The notes below the pieces were generated by a model that saw only the letters and a list, made by a program, of their open reading frames with translations, ran no database searches and was not told the origin of the DNA. Below, piece by piece: positions 36,421 through 46,145 of a DNA stretch of 64,000 nt. The DNA comes from Flavobacterium sp. (GTDB lineage: Bacteria; Bacteroidota; Bacteroidia; Flavobacteriales; Flavobacteriaceae): positions 1-64,000 of the forward strand of contig JAEUTY010000015.1 of the NCBI GenBank assembly GCA_016787805.1. Reading direction: 5' to 3'. Within the stretch, counting starts at the first letter, position 1; each line of letters begins with the position of its first letter. The position numbers were made by a program, and so were the translations under genes.

Positions 36421-37134
36421 TTATTTTAATTTTTGCAAGTACATATTCACCACATTATCTAAGCCTAAATACAATGCTTCTGCAATTAGCGCATGACCAA
36501 TTGAAACTTCCAGTAAATTCGGAATATTGTCTTTAAAGAATTTGATGTTTTCTAAACTTAAATCGTGCCCTGCATTGATTCCCAAGCCTAAATCATTGGC
36601 TAAAATTGACGCTTTTGTATAGGGTTCAATTGCCTTCAAATTTCCCAATCCGAATTGATGTGCAAAAGCTTCTGTATACAGTTCAATTCGGTCAGTTCCC
36701 GTTTTTTTGGCTCCTTCAATCATTTCTAAAACTGGATCTACAAAAATGGATGTTCGAATTCCGTTTCTTTTAAACTCGGCCACAACTTCTGTCAAGTAAA
36801 CTTGATTTTTCACCGTATCCCAACCCGCACTAGATGTGATTGCGCCAATAGCGTCGGGAACTAAAGTTACTTGTGTTGGTTGGCATTCTAAAACCAAATC
36901 AATGAAGTTGTGTTGTGGATTTCCTTCAATGTTAAATTCGGTATACACAATTGGTTTTAAATCGCGCGCGTCTTGGTAACGGATATGTCTTTCATCTGGG
37001 CGAGGATGAATGGTAATTCCGTTGGCTCCATACTTTTGAATATCTGCAGCTACTTGTAATAAATTGGGGACATTTCCACCACGAGCATTTCGCAATGTGG
37101 CAATTTTATTGATGTTTACACTTAATTTTGTCAT
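36421..37134 (-). CDS. pdxJ: pyridoxine 5'-phosphate synthase
   Basis: Condenses 1-deoxyxylulose 5-phosphate with 3-amino-2-oxopropyl phosphate to make vitamin B6 (deoxyxylulose-dependent pathway). 237 residues, TIM barrel. N-terminal LSVNINKIATLRNARGGN (with the conserved ARGG), ITIHPRPDERHI, VTLVPD, and GLGINAGHDLSLEN for the phosphate and substrate sites. First gene of a pair with the hydrolase. It is divergent from the CBS/nadK run. Confidence 0.96.
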   Translation of the reverse strand: MTKLSVNINKIATLRNARGGNVPNLLQVAADIQKYGANGITIHPRPDERHIRYQDARDLKPIVYTEFNIEGNPQHNFIDLVLECQPTQVTLVPDAIGAITSSAGWDTVKNQVYLTEVVAEFKRNGIRTSIFVDPVLEMIEGAKKTGTDRIELYTEAFAHQFGLGNLKAIEPYTKASILANDLGLGINAGHDLSLENIKFFKDNIPNLLEVSIGHALIAEALYLGLDNVVNMYLQKLK

Positions 37135-37250
37135 GAATATTATGAAACATTTTTTAGGTGTTTTGTTTCAATTGCAAAAATACAAAGTTAAAATAAGGAT
37201 TTATGTTCTAAAATTTGATTATTTTGCAACAAATATTGCTAGCACAAATT

Positions 37251-37910
37251 ATGACCGAAATTAAAGACTATATAACCAACGACTATAAAGCGTTAGATAG
37301 CAGTGAAAAAATAACTGATGTTCAGGATTTTTTTATTGATGTTCCGTTTTCTCATTTTCCTGTTTTGAACGAAGGTGTTTTTATCGGAAATATTGCCGCA
37401 GACGACGTTGAAACTTTTGATTCTGACAAAAAAGTTAGCGAATACCGTTATACTTTGGAGACATTTTTTGCTAGAGAAAACATGATTTGGTTGGATGTTT
37501 TAGAAGTCTTTGCAAAAAATCACACTAATATTGTACCTGTTTTAAACGAAGAAAATGACTATACTGGCTATTATGAGCTTGAAGATATTGTGAAATTTTT
37601 TCATGAAACTCCATTTCTAAAAGAGCCAGGTGGAATTATTGTTATTCAAAAAAGCATACAAGATTATTCAATGAGTCAAATATCTCAAATTGTTGAAAGC
37701 AATAATGGGAAATTGCTTGGTTTGTTCGTTTCTGAAGCCAATGCTGAAATGATACACGTTACAATAAAAATTGCTTTGGGTGGAATGAATGATATTATCC
37801 AAACTTTTAGAAGATATAATTACGAGATTATATCTGAACATCATGAAGACAATTATTTAAACAGTTTAAAAGAACGATCAGAATATTTAGATAAATACCT
37901 CAATATCTAA
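37251..37910 (+). CDS. CBS domain protein
   Basis: 219 residues from ATG at 37251 (MTEIKDYITNDY); the upstream in-frame extension begins at TTG and is unlikely. Two CBS-type motifs: residues ~1-60 (KALDSSEKITDVQDFFIDVPFSHFPVLNEGVFIGNI) and ~70-115 (LEVFAKNHTNIVPVLNEENDYTGYY), followed by an ACT-like C-terminal region (GGIIVIQKSIQDYSMSQISQIVES). Likely senses adenine nucleotides. It lies 15 bases before nadK and opens the envelope gene run. Confidence 0.85.
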   Translation: MTEIKDYITNDYKALDSSEKITDVQDFFIDVPFSHFPVLNEGVFIGNIAADDVETFDSDKKVSEYRYTLETFFARENMIWLDVLEVFAKNHTNIVPVLNEENDYTGYYELEDIVKFFHETPFLKEPGGIIVIQKSIQDYSMSQISQIVESNNGKLLGLFVSEANAEMIHVTIKIALGGMNDIIQTFRRYNYEIISEHHEDNYLNSLKERSEYLDKYLNI

Positions 37911-37925
37911 AAAATTACTTTTTAA

Positions 37926-38810
37926 ATGAAAGTTGCTATTTTCGGACAATATTATCAAAACGACACGCGGCCTATTATTAAGGACATTTTTGTTTTTTTT
38001 AATAGAAACAATGTTGAGATGGTTATTGAAGAACATTTTTTGAAAATATTATACGAAGAACAGATTATTGAAAAAAAATACAAAACGTTCTCTAGTTATT
38101 CTGATTTAGATCAAAGTTTTGATATTTTAGTGAGTATTGGAGGAGACGGAACCATTTTAAGAGCCGCAACATACGTGCGAAATTCAGGAATTCCAATAGT
38201 TGGAATCAACGCAGGAAGATTAGGTTTTTTAGCCAAAGTTCAAAAAGAAAATATCGATTCCTTTTTACAAATTGTGATCAATAAAGAATATACACTTTCA
38301 GAAAGAACACTTTTGAATTTAGATTGCAACCCTAGCATAAATGAACTACATCATTTAAATTTTGCTATGAACGAAGTAACGGTGAGCAGAAAAGACACGA
38401 CTTCGATGATTACAATCGAAACTTCTCTTAATGATGAATATTTAAACTCGTACTGGGCCGACGGTTTAATTATTTCGACACCAACAGGATCAACGGGTTA
38501 TTCCTTGAGTTGTGGCGGTCCAGTATTAACTCCCGACGTAAAAAGTTTAGTAATCACGCCCATTGCGCCTCACAACCTAAATGCGCGCCCATTGGTTATT
38601 CCCGACAACACCGAAATAAAACTAAAAGTTTCAGGAAGAGAAGAAAATTATCTGGTATCGCTTGATTCTCGTATCATCTCCATAAGCAACAACACCATTT
38701 TAACTATTAAAAAATCTGATTTTAAAATTAATATGGTGGAGATTCCTAATGAAACATTCTTAAAAACCTTACGAAATAAGCTTTTGTGGGGCGAAGACAA
38801 GCGAAATTAA
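37926..38810 (+). CDS. nadK: NAD kinase
   Basis: Phosphorylates NAD to NADP with ATP. 294 residues. Motif GGDGT at 72-76 (SIGGDGTILRAA), then GINAGRLGFLAK, FAMNEVTVSRK, YWADGLIISTPTGSTGYSLSCGGP and PIAPHNLNARPLVI, all standard. Co-transcribed with the CBS protein. Confidence 0.97.
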   Translation: MKVAIFGQYYQNDTRPIIKDIFVFFNRNNVEMVIEEHFLKILYEEQIIEKKYKTFSSYSDLDQSFDILVSIGGDGTILRAATYVRNSGIPIVGINAGRLGFLAKVQKENIDSFLQIVINKEYTLSERTLLNLDCNPSINELHHLNFAMNEVTVSRKDTTSMITIETSLNDEYLNSYWADGLIISTPTGSTGYSLSCGGPVLTPDVKSLVITPIAPHNLNARPLVIPDNTEIKLKVSGREENYLVSLDSRIISISNNTILTIKKSDFKINMVEIPNETFLKTLRNKLLWGEDKRN

Positions 38811-38967
38811 TTCAATTGTAACATACTACAACTACTCATTTTATCGTTTCAAAGCAGAATGATTTATTTGCTTAACAACTAACTGTGTAAAATAATTGAT
38901 TATTAATACTAATATCATGTTTTATTAGTGTCTAATATTATTATATTTGCACGCTATTTTCGATTGA

Positions 38968-39651
38968 ATGAAGAGATTTTTTGTATTGTTTTTATTATTG
39001 TTTGGTATTTCCACCTCCAATGCTCAGATTAATGAAATCGGTGTTTTTTTGGGCGGAAGTAATTACATCGGAGATATAGGAAACACAACTTATATTAATC
39101 CGAAAGACCCTGCATTTGGATTGGTTTATAAATGGAACAGAAGTCCTAGACATGCGTATCGATTTTCGATTTTCCATAGTGAAATAACCGCCAATGATGC
39201 CGATTCGAAAGTGCCAGGTAGAAAAAATCGTGGGTTAGCTTTTAAAAACACAATTACCGAATTGTCTGGTGGGTTGGAATTTAATTTTTTTGATTTTAAC
39301 TTGCATCAGATGGATCAAAAAATAACGCCATTTATATACACAGGAGTAGCCTATTCATTTTATGACGGGTTGTTTTTTGTTGGAGATATAGCCAAGTCAG
39401 ATGCTCAGCACGGCACAGTTGCAATACCAATGCTTGTTGGTATAAAGTCAAACATAACACCAAGTTTGATTTTAGGTGTTGAAGTTGGTGCTCGTTATTC
39501 ATTTGCTGACGATATTGATGGAAGTAATCCAACCAATGAGAATTTAGAAAACTTGCGTTTTGGAAACCTTCTTAGTAACGATTGGTATATGTTTACAGGC
39601 TTTACATTGACGTATACTTTTGGAGAAAAACCTTGTTATTGCTTTGACTAA
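38968..39651 (+). CDS. DUF6089 family outer-membrane protein
   Basis: 227 residues. The signal peptide ends at STSNAQ. The mature part has alternating strands of a small beta-barrel (IGVFLGGSNYIGDIG, ITPFIYTGVAYSFYDG, GVEVGARYSFADDIDG, MFTGFTLTYTFG), which fits an OmpA-like or DUF6089 porin. Commonly sits before uppS-bamA in this phylum. A -7 box TATATTTG lies at 38942-38949, 19 bases before the ATG. It is followed by uppS after 4 bases. Confidence 0.85.
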   Translation: MKRFFVLFLLLFGISTSNAQINEIGVFLGGSNYIGDIGNTTYINPKDPAFGLVYKWNRSPRHAYRFSIFHSEITANDADSKVPGRKNRGLAFKNTITELSGGLEFNFFDFNLHQMDQKITPFIYTGVAYSFYDGLFFVGDIAKSDAQHGTVAIPMLVGIKSNITPSLILGVEVGARYSFADDIDGSNPTNENLENLRFGNLLSNDWYMFTGFTLTYTFGEKPCYCFD

Positions 39652-39655
39652 AGTT

Positions 39656-40396
39656 ATGAATTTGATAAACTCTATTGATAAAAATAATTTGCCCAAACAT
39701 CTTGCCATAATAATGGATGGAAATGGTCGTTGGGCTAAACAAAAAGGGTTTATGCGCGCTTTTGGTCATGAAAATGGCACAAAATCCGTTCGAGTTACAG
39801 TAGAAACTTGTGCTAAATTAGGCATTGAAAACCTTACTTTGTATGCCTTTTCAACTGAAAACTGGAACAGACCAAAACTTGAAGTTGACACTTTAATGAA
39901 ACTTTTAGTGAGCTCACTAAAAAATGAATTAAAAACCTTACAAGACAACAATATTCGCCTTAATTCTATAGGCAACTTAGAAAAACTACCCAAATCCATT
40001 TACAAAGAATTGAACGAAGTCATTAATTTAACAAAAAATAACACTCGCATGACCTTAACTTTGGCTTTAAGTTATGGTTCAAGAGAAGAACTATTAAATG
40101 TTGTTAAAAATATTAGTGATAAAGTTAAAAATAATATAATTTCAATTGATAGTATTGATGAATCAATTATAAATCAGCATCTTTACACACACAATCTACC
40201 CGACGTAGACTTGTTGATTAGAACCAGTGGTGAACACCGAATTAGTAATTTTTTACTTTGGCAAATAGCATATGCAGAGTTATATTTTACCAATGTGTTG
40301 TGGCCCGATTTTAAAGAAAATGACTTATATGAAGCCATCATTAGCTATCAAAAAAGAGAACGTAGATTCGGAAAAACAAGTGAACAAATTAAATAA
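39656..40396 (+). CDS. uppS: isoprenyl transferase (undecaprenyl diphosphate synthase)
   Basis: Makes undecaprenyl diphosphate, the lipid carrier for peptidoglycan and O-antigen. 246 residues from ATG at 39656; an upstream TTG frame overlaps the previous gene. Asp21 in LAIIMDGNGRWAK, and the C-terminal DLLIRTSGEHRISNFLLWQ plus YAELYFTNVLWPDF are the substrate-binding motifs. Upstream of bamA, with overlapping or nearly overlapping ends. Confidence 0.96.
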   Translation: MNLINSIDKNNLPKHLAIIMDGNGRWAKQKGFMRAFGHENGTKSVRVTVETCAKLGIENLTLYAFSTENWNRPKLEVDTLMKLLVSSLKNELKTLQDNNIRLNSIGNLEKLPKSIYKELNEVINLTKNNTRMTLTLALSYGSREELLNVVKNISDKVKNNIISIDSIDESIINQHLYTHNLPDVDLLIRTSGEHRISNFLLWQIAYAELYFTNVLWPDFKENDLYEAIISYQKRERRFGKTSEQIK

Positions 40397-40403
40397 TACA
40401 TTA

Positions 40404-43055
40404 GTGCAAAAATCAATCGTAAAACTACTATACTTTTTCTTCTTAGGAACATTTTATACGCTACACGCCCAAGAAAGATTACCATTTGATCAAGGGAAAA
40501 AATACATCTTAGCCAATGTTGATGTGACAGGTAAAATAACTTTTAACGAACTTACTGTGGTTACTTTTGCTGGCTTAGAAAAAGGCCAAAACATTACTGT
40601 TCCAGGTGAAGAAATCAGTAATGCAATTAAAAAATTAGGAAATTTAGGATTATTTAGCGACATCGATTTTTACATTAACGAAATCAAAGGCGATAGTATC
40701 TATCTTGGTTTAAATATCATCGAATTACCAAAACTCAATGAGGTAAAATTTTCTGGAATCAAAAAAGGCAAAATTGAAGAACTAATCAAAAACACTGAGT
40801 TAACTAAAGGTAAAATTGTTAATGAAAATTTGATTACTAAGTCCAAAAACTACATTGAAAACAAATACAGAAAAGATGGTTATTATAAAGCAAAAGCTAC
40901 AATAACTACTGAAACTGACCCTTCTGAAACTAATATGGTAAACATGAGAGTATTTATTGATCGAGGTCAAAAAGTTAAAATCAGAAAAATCAATATTGAA
41001 GGGAACGAAAAATTCACTGATGGCCGTCTAAAAAGAGCCATGAAGAACACCAAACAACAAAATCCAATTCGTATTTTTAAATCGTCAAAGTACATTAAAG
41101 ACAAGTATAAAGAAGATTTGGTTTCTTTAGTAAATAAATACAAAGAAAAAGGCTATCGCGATGCCCGCATAATTTCTGATTCTGTTTATCTGTCTAAAAA
41201 CAAATTGGCCGTTAATATTAAAGTCGAAGAAGGAAGAAAATACTACTTCGGAAATATTAAATTTTTAGGGAATTCGGTTTATTCAGACCAACTTTTAAAT
41301 AGAGTATTGGGCATCAACAAAGGAGATGTTTATAACGGTGTTTTACTCGAAAAAAGAATTGCAGATAAAACAAAACCTGATAGTGAAGATATCACTAATT
41401 TATACCAAAATAATGGTTACTTGTTCTCGAGTATTAATCCAGTTGAAGTTAAAACCGTTAACGACTCGATTGATTTTGAAATCAGAGTTACAGAAGGTCC
41501 AATCGCTTATTTCAATAAAATATCAGTCGTAGGAAACGACAAAACTCACGATAGAGTAATTTATAGAGAGTTACGTACCAAACCAGGTGAAAAATACAGC
41601 AAAGAAGAATTGGTTCGTACGGTTCGCGAAATAGGACAATTAGGTTTTTTTGATGCTGAAGCTATTGAACCAAAATTTAAAAACGTTGACCCAACTGCAG
41701 GAACTGTTGATATTGAATACAATTTAGTTGAAAAAGGTTCCAGCCAAATTGAGCTTCAAGGTGGTTATGGCGGCGGCGGATTTATTGGAACTTTAGGTTT
41801 GTCGTTTAATAATTTTTCTGCTCGAAATTTATTCAACAAAGAGGCTTACAAACCGCTTCCTATGGGAGACGGTCAAAAAGTTTCATTGAGAGCGCAAGCC
41901 AGTACTTTTTTCCAAACCTATAGTTTGTCGTTTTCTGAACCTTGGTTAGGCGGTAAAAAACCAATTAATTTCTCAACTTCTTTGTCACACAGTAAACAAT
42001 TTTTATATTCTGGCGCAAGAGACGTTGACAAAAGCAAAAGTTTCAACATCACTTCACTTTCGGTGGGTGTTGCCAAGCGTTTAACTGTGCCCGATGACTT
42101 CTTTACATGGTCAAATGCGGTGAGTTTTCAATACTATGATTTGAATAATTATAACACTGGTTTATTTACCTTTGGAGATGGTTCTTCTCGAAATTTGGCT
42201 TTTACTACCGCATTATCAAGAAACAACAAAGGAACCAACCCTATCTATCCAATGTATGGTTCTGAATTCACGGTTTCAGCTAAATTCACATTGCCTTATT
42301 CATTGTTCAACGGAGTGGATTATGGCAATCTTGAAAACGAAGATGAATACAAATTAAGATACGACGAAAATTCAACTTTTCCCGTTATTTCAAATAATGG
42401 AGAAACCACTCAATACGGTGATTATGTGAAATATGGCACCAATGACCTTGGGGAAACAGGTTATTTTTGGGTTGCTAATCCTCAAGATGCGGATGTAAAT
42501 AGAGGAAAGGTTGACCAAAAGAAGTTCAACTGGTTAGAATATTATAAAATTAAATTTAAAGCCGATTGGTATACCAAAATTTGGGATAAATTAGTGCTTC
42601 GTTCTTTAGGTGAATTTGGATTTTTAGGAAATTATAACAGCGCACGAGGAACTGTTCCTTTTGAACGATTTTTCCTTGGCGGCGATGGTTTAGCTAATTA
42701 TTCTTTAGACGGACGCGAAGTTATTCAATTAAGAGGTTATCCAAATCAATCATTATCTTCTCAAGACGGAAGTACTATTTACAATAAATTTTCGTTAGAG
42801 TTAAGATACCCTATATCATTGAAAGGCGCTGCAACCATCTATGCCTTAGGATTTATGGAAGCAGGTTCGTCTTACAACAATTTTAAAGAGTATAATCCGT
42901 TTAGATTACAACGATCTGCTGGATTCGGTTTACGTGTGTTTATGCCTGCATTTGGATTACTTGGAATTGACTTCGGACATGGTTTTGATGCCGTTCCAGG
43001 TTTGACTCAAAAAAATGGTTGGGAAACACATTTTATAATTGGACAACAATTTTAG
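40404..43055 (+). CDS. bamA: outer-membrane protein assembly factor BamA
   Basis: Central insertase for outer-membrane beta-barrel proteins. About 883 residues from GTG at 40404 (signal peptide ending LHAQ); a second GTG at 40380, overlapping uppS by 17 bases, is equally possible. Five POTRA domains fill residues ~35-460 (ILANVDVTGKITFNELTV, KIRKINIEGNEKFTDG, YYFGNIKFLGNSVYSDQL, FNKISVVGNDKTHDRVIY), followed by the Omp85 barrel with the GGYGGGGFIGTLG and GLGID/FGHGFD end region. Contains an extra charged insert near residue 650. Followed by two Skp genes. Confidence 0.94.
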   Translation: MQKSIVKLLYFFFLGTFYTLHAQERLPFDQGKKYILANVDVTGKITFNELTVVTFAGLEKGQNITVPGEEISNAIKKLGNLGLFSDIDFYINEIKGDSIYLGLNIIELPKLNEVKFSGIKKGKIEELIKNTELTKGKIVNENLITKSKNYIENKYRKDGYYKAKATITTETDPSETNMVNMRVFIDRGQKVKIRKINIEGNEKFTDGRLKRAMKNTKQQNPIRIFKSSKYIKDKYKEDLVSLVNKYKEKGYRDARIISDSVYLSKNKLAVNIKVEEGRKYYFGNIKFLGNSVYSDQLLNRVLGINKGDVYNGVLLEKRIADKTKPDSEDITNLYQNNGYLFSSINPVEVKTVNDSIDFEIRVTEGPIAYFNKISVVGNDKTHDRVIYRELRTKPGEKYSKEELVRTVREIGQLGFFDAEAIEPKFKNVDPTAGTVDIEYNLVEKGSSQIELQGGYGGGGFIGTLGLSFNNFSARNLFNKEAYKPLPMGDGQKVSLRAQASTFFQTYSLSFSEPWLGGKKPINFSTSLSHSKQFLYSGARDVDKSKSFNITSLSVGVAKRLTVPDDFFTWSNAVSFQYYDLNNYNTGLFTFGDGSSRNLAFTTALSRNNKGTNPIYPMYGSEFTVSAKFTLPYSLFNGVDYGNLENEDEYKLRYDENSTFPVISNNGETTQYGDYVKYGTNDLGETGYFWVANPQDADVNRGKVDQKKFNWLEYYKIKFKADWYTKIWDKLVLRSLGEFGFLGNYNSARGTVPFERFFLGGDGLANYSLDGREVIQLRGYPNQSLSSQDGSTIYNKFSLELRYPISLKGAATIYALGFMEAGSSYNNFKEYNPFRLQRSAGFGLRVFMPAFGLLGIDFGHGFDAVPGLTQKNGWETHFIIGQQF

Positions 43056-43089
43056 TATATTTGTTTTTGATTTCTAAATTTTAAGGAGT

Positions 43090-44097
43090 ATGAAAAACTA
43101 TTTTTTGATTGCAATAACCGCTGTATTAGTCACTTTTAATGCAGTAGGACAAACGCGTGGCGTAAAAATTGGGTACATTGATATGGAATATATTTTAGAA
43201 AAAGTTCCCGATTATGCCCAAGCTAAAAGCCTCCTTGAAGAGAAAGCACAAAAGTGGAAACAAGAAATCGAGGAAAAAAAATTAGACATTGCCAAATTAA
43301 AAGAAACTTTAAAATCAGAAAAAGTTCTTTTAACTAAAGAGCTTATTGAGGAAAGAGAAGAAGAAATAGCTTTTCAAGAAAATGAACTTTTAGAATACCA
43401 GCAAAAACGCTTTGGTCCAACTGGTGATTTAGTAACGCAAAAAGCCGTATTGGTAAAGCCGATTCAGGACCAGGTTTTCAACGCTGTGCAAGACATTGCT
43501 GAAGCCAAAAAATACGATTTTGTTTTTGACAGATCTTCAGACCTGACTATGCTTTTTGCTGCTCAACGATACGACATTAGTGACCAAGTGGTTCGTGTTC
43601 TTGTGAGAGCACAAAACAGAGAACAAAAAACGAAGAAACAATTAGAAAAAGAGGCTGAACAAGAACGCAAACAGGAAATGATTGACGACAATCCGAACCT
43701 GACTGAAAGACAAAAAATTCTGGCTCAGAAAAAATTAGAGCGTGAAAAATTAGCGGAAGAGCGCAAATTAGCCTTAGAAGAAAAAAAGCAAGCCGCTGAA
43801 GATCGACGCAAACAACAACAAGCAGATAAAGAAGCGAAAAAAAATGGCACAGTTTCTGATAAAGGTACAAATGAATCAGGAAAAGTAGCAGACGACCCTA
43901 AGGAATCAGGCGCTGAAGACACTTCTAAGGAAGACAAAAAAGCCAAAGCAGAAGAAGCAAAGAAAAAAACGCTTGAAGAGAGAAAGAAAATTATTGAAGA
44001 CCGTAAAAAAGAATTAGAAGAAAGAAGAAAAAAATTATTAGAAGAACGAGAAGCAGCTAAAAAAGCCAAAGAAGAGGAAAAAAATAAACCAAAATAA
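43090..44097 (+). CDS. OmpH/Skp family periplasmic chaperone with long charged C-terminal tail
   Basis: 335 residues. The signal peptide ends at NAVGQ. The Skp domain occupies ~25-175 (KIGYIDMEYILEKVPDYAQAKSLLEEKAQKW), a coiled-coil trimerisation region. Unlike the following paralog it has a ~155-residue extension of nearly continuous K/E/R coiled coil with a Ser/Gly-Thr insert near 255-275. A -7 box TATATTTG is at 43056-43063, overlapping the end of bamA. Probably escorts unfolded outer-membrane proteins to BamA. Confidence 0.87.
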   Translation: MKNYFLIAITAVLVTFNAVGQTRGVKIGYIDMEYILEKVPDYAQAKSLLEEKAQKWKQEIEEKKLDIAKLKETLKSEKVLLTKELIEEREEEIAFQENELLEYQQKRFGPTGDLVTQKAVLVKPIQDQVFNAVQDIAEAKKYDFVFDRSSDLTMLFAAQRYDISDQVVRVLVRAQNREQKTKKQLEKEAEQERKQEMIDDNPNLTERQKILAQKKLEREKLAEERKLALEEKKQAAEDRRKQQQADKEAKKNGTVSDKGTNESGKVADDPKESGAEDTSKEDKKAKAEEAKKKTLEERKKIIEDRKKELEERRKKLLEEREAAKKAKEEEKNKPK

Positions 44098-44130
44098 AAA
44101 ACCCTTAAATAAAAATTATAAACAATTAAA

Positions 44131-44637
44131 ATGAAAATGATGAAACAATTTAAAACTTTATTGATAGCAACAATCGCTTTTTTTGGTGTTCAAACAGCTA
44201 ATGCACAAGCAAAAGTGGCTCATGTTGACGTAAATGAAATTATGACCAAAATGCCTGCTATATTAGACGCTCAAAAGCAATTGCAAAAATTAGGAGAAAC
44301 CTATAGCGCAGAATACAACACTATGGTTCAAGAATACCAAGCAAAAATTAAAAAATACGATTCAGAAGCTACCTCTCAAAGTGATGCAATCAATCAATCG
44401 CGTCAAACTGAAGTACAAGATATGGCTAAAAGAATTAGCGAATACCAAGAAAATGCACAAAAAGAATTACAGAAAAAAGAAGGTGATTTAATGAAACCTA
44501 TTCTTGAAAAAGTAAAAGCTTCGATTGCTAAAGTTGGAAAAGCTAAAGGATTTCAATACGTTTTAAATACTGCTGATTTACTCTTAACTGATGGTCCAGA
44601 TTTAACAGCTGACGTAAAAAAAGATTTAGGATTCTAA
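44131..44637 (+). CDS. OmpH/Skp family periplasmic chaperone
   Basis: 168 residues. The signal peptide ends at TANAQ. The typical Skp profile is KVAHVDVNEIMTKMPAILDAQKQLQKL, then a coiled coil and the C-terminal KGFQYVLNTADLLLTDG strand. It is the second Skp copy downstream of bamA, 33 bases after the longer one. Ends at a strong terminator. Confidence 0.9.
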   Translation: MKMMKQFKTLLIATIAFFGVQTANAQAKVAHVDVNEIMTKMPAILDAQKQLQKLGETYSAEYNTMVQEYQAKIKKYDSEATSQSDAINQSRQTEVQDMAKRISEYQENAQKELQKKEGDLMKPILEKVKASIAKVGKAKGFQYVLNTADLLLTDGPDLTADVKKDLGF

Positions 44638-44660
44638 TCTAAATTTTCAAAAAAATACCA

Positions 44661-44693
44661 AAAACTACTCAATCAATTTGAGTAGTTTTTTTT
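44661..44693 (+). terminator. intrinsic terminator
   Basis: AAAACTACTCAA (44661-44672) pairs with TTGAGTAGTTTT (44678-44689), followed by a T-run. It merges with the -7 box of murI (TACATTTG, 44693-44700). Confidence 0.88.
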
Positions 44694-44706
44694 TACATTT
44701 GTTTCT

Positions 44707-45486
44707 ATGACAAACAATAATCCTATAGGCCTTTTTGATTCAGGAATTGGTGGAACTTCTATCTGGAAAGAAATTCATTTGCTTCTCCCAAATGAGGATT
44801 CTATTTATCTAGCCGACAGCAAAAATGCGCCTTACGGACAAAAATCAAAAGAAGAAATTATTCATCTCAGTCAAAAAAATACTGAATACCTTCTCAACAA
44901 AAATTGCAAAATTATAGTGGTCGCTTGCAACACAGCTACAACAAATGCCATCAAAGAATTGCGCACTAAATACGATATCCCTTTTATCGGAATAGAACCT
45001 GCAATAAAACCAGCAGCAACGCATTCGCAAACGCAAAAAATAGGAATTCTTGCCACTAAAGGAACACTAAACAGCGAATTATTTTATAAAAATGTAGAGA
45101 AATTTCAAGACATCGAAATCATCGAACAAATTGGTTATGGTTTGGTCGAACTGATCGAAAACGGCGAAATCAATTCGCCTGAAATGAAAAAACTACTTCG
45201 CTCCTATCTCGAACCAATGGTGGAACAAAATATTGATTACTTGGTTTTAGGCTGTAGTCATTATCCTTACTTAATTCCGCTAATCAAAAAAATAATTCCT
45301 CAACATATTAAAATAATTGATTCTGGTGAAGCTGTTGCCCGACAAACCAAAAACATCTTAAACGAAAAAGTAGGTTTTCGAACTCAAAAAACCAAAAGCG
45401 AACAATTATTCTATACCAATTCAAATCCAATGGTACTTTCAAGTATATTAAACAATAAATACAACGTTTTGGTCGAAGATTTTTAA
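44707..45486 (+). CDS. murI: glutamate racemase
   Basis: Supplies D-glutamate for peptidoglycan. 259 residues. LFDSGIGGTS at the N-terminus; the two catalytic cysteines are Cys74 (VACNTATTNAI) and Cys183 (GCSHYPYL). The -7 box TACATTTG is only six bases before the ATG, so the mRNA would be nearly leaderless. Downstream genes on the same strand follow after 26 bases. Confidence 0.95.
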   Translation: MTNNNPIGLFDSGIGGTSIWKEIHLLLPNEDSIYLADSKNAPYGQKSKEEIIHLSQKNTEYLLNKNCKIIVVACNTATTNAIKELRTKYDIPFIGIEPAIKPAATHSQTQKIGILATKGTLNSELFYKNVEKFQDIEIIEQIGYGLVELIENGEINSPEMKKLLRSYLEPMVEQNIDYLVLGCSHYPYLIPLIKKIIPQHIKIIDSGEAVARQTKNILNEKVGFRTQKTKSEQLFYTNSNPMVLSSILNNKYNVLVEDF

Positions 45487-45512
45487 AACAATCCATTTAC
45501 AAAAATCAACTT

Positions 45513-46145
45513 ATGCCATTTTATAAATCACTAGTCATTCAACGCAATATCACAGCGTATTTTTGGAAAATTGATGAAGATTTCGACACTCTTTTTCGCT
45601 CCGTTGCGCTTAAAGATGTTTCGTTGGCTCGATTGGAACAAATGAAATCGGAAAGCCATCAAAAGGGATTTTTAGCCGTTCGAATGCTGTTGCAACATTT
45701 AGGCTACAACGACTATGATTTGTTTTATGATGAATTTGGAAAGCCACATTTAAACGACAATAAGTGTATATCCATTTCTCACTCACATCAATTTTCTTGC
45801 ATCGCAATTAGCGACCAAAATATTGGCATTGACTTAGAAATTTTAAAAGAAAAAACACTCAAAATTGCCTCACGCTATATGGATGTAAAACATCTGGAAA
45901 ACCTGTCAACCGACCAGCAATTAATTAAAGCTACAATTGTTTGGGGAATCAAAGAATGTGTTTTTAAAATAAAAAATCAAATTGGCATTAGTTTTCTCGA
46001 TCATATTTTTGAAGCACCTTTTGCAATTGAAGATACAAAAGTTAACGTAGATTTGCATTTCAACAATCAAATCGAATTATTTACTGTCGATTTTGATTTT
46101 ATAGAAAATTACATTTTTGTTTGCGCTTCACAACCAACCGAATGA
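45513..46145 (+). CDS. 4'-phosphopantetheinyl transferase superfamily protein
   Basis: 210 residues. Core motifs ISISHSHQFSCIAIS, IGIDLEI (Mg-binding Asp/Glu), and WGIKECVFK (equivalent to the WxxKEA motif), as in Sfp/AcpT enzymes. It attaches the phosphopantetheine arm to carrier proteins. Which carrier is unknown. Overlaps the next gene by ATGA. Confidence 0.86.
   Translation: MPFYKSLVIQRNITAYFWKIDEDFDTLFRSVALKDVSLARLEQMKSESHQKGFLAVRMLLQHLGYNDYDLFYDEFGKPHLNDNKCISISHSHQFSCIAISDQNIGIDLEILKEKTLKIASRYMDVKHLENLSTDQQLIKATIVWGIKECVFKIKNQIGISFLDHIFEAPFAIEDTKVNVDLHFNNQIELFTVDFDFIENYIFVCASQPTE

Noticed and set aside
40272-40403. Longer bamA reading frame starting inside uppS
   Set aside because: The extra N-terminal residues overlap the conserved uppS C-terminus and would bury the signal peptide; GTG starts at 40380 or 40404 fit better.
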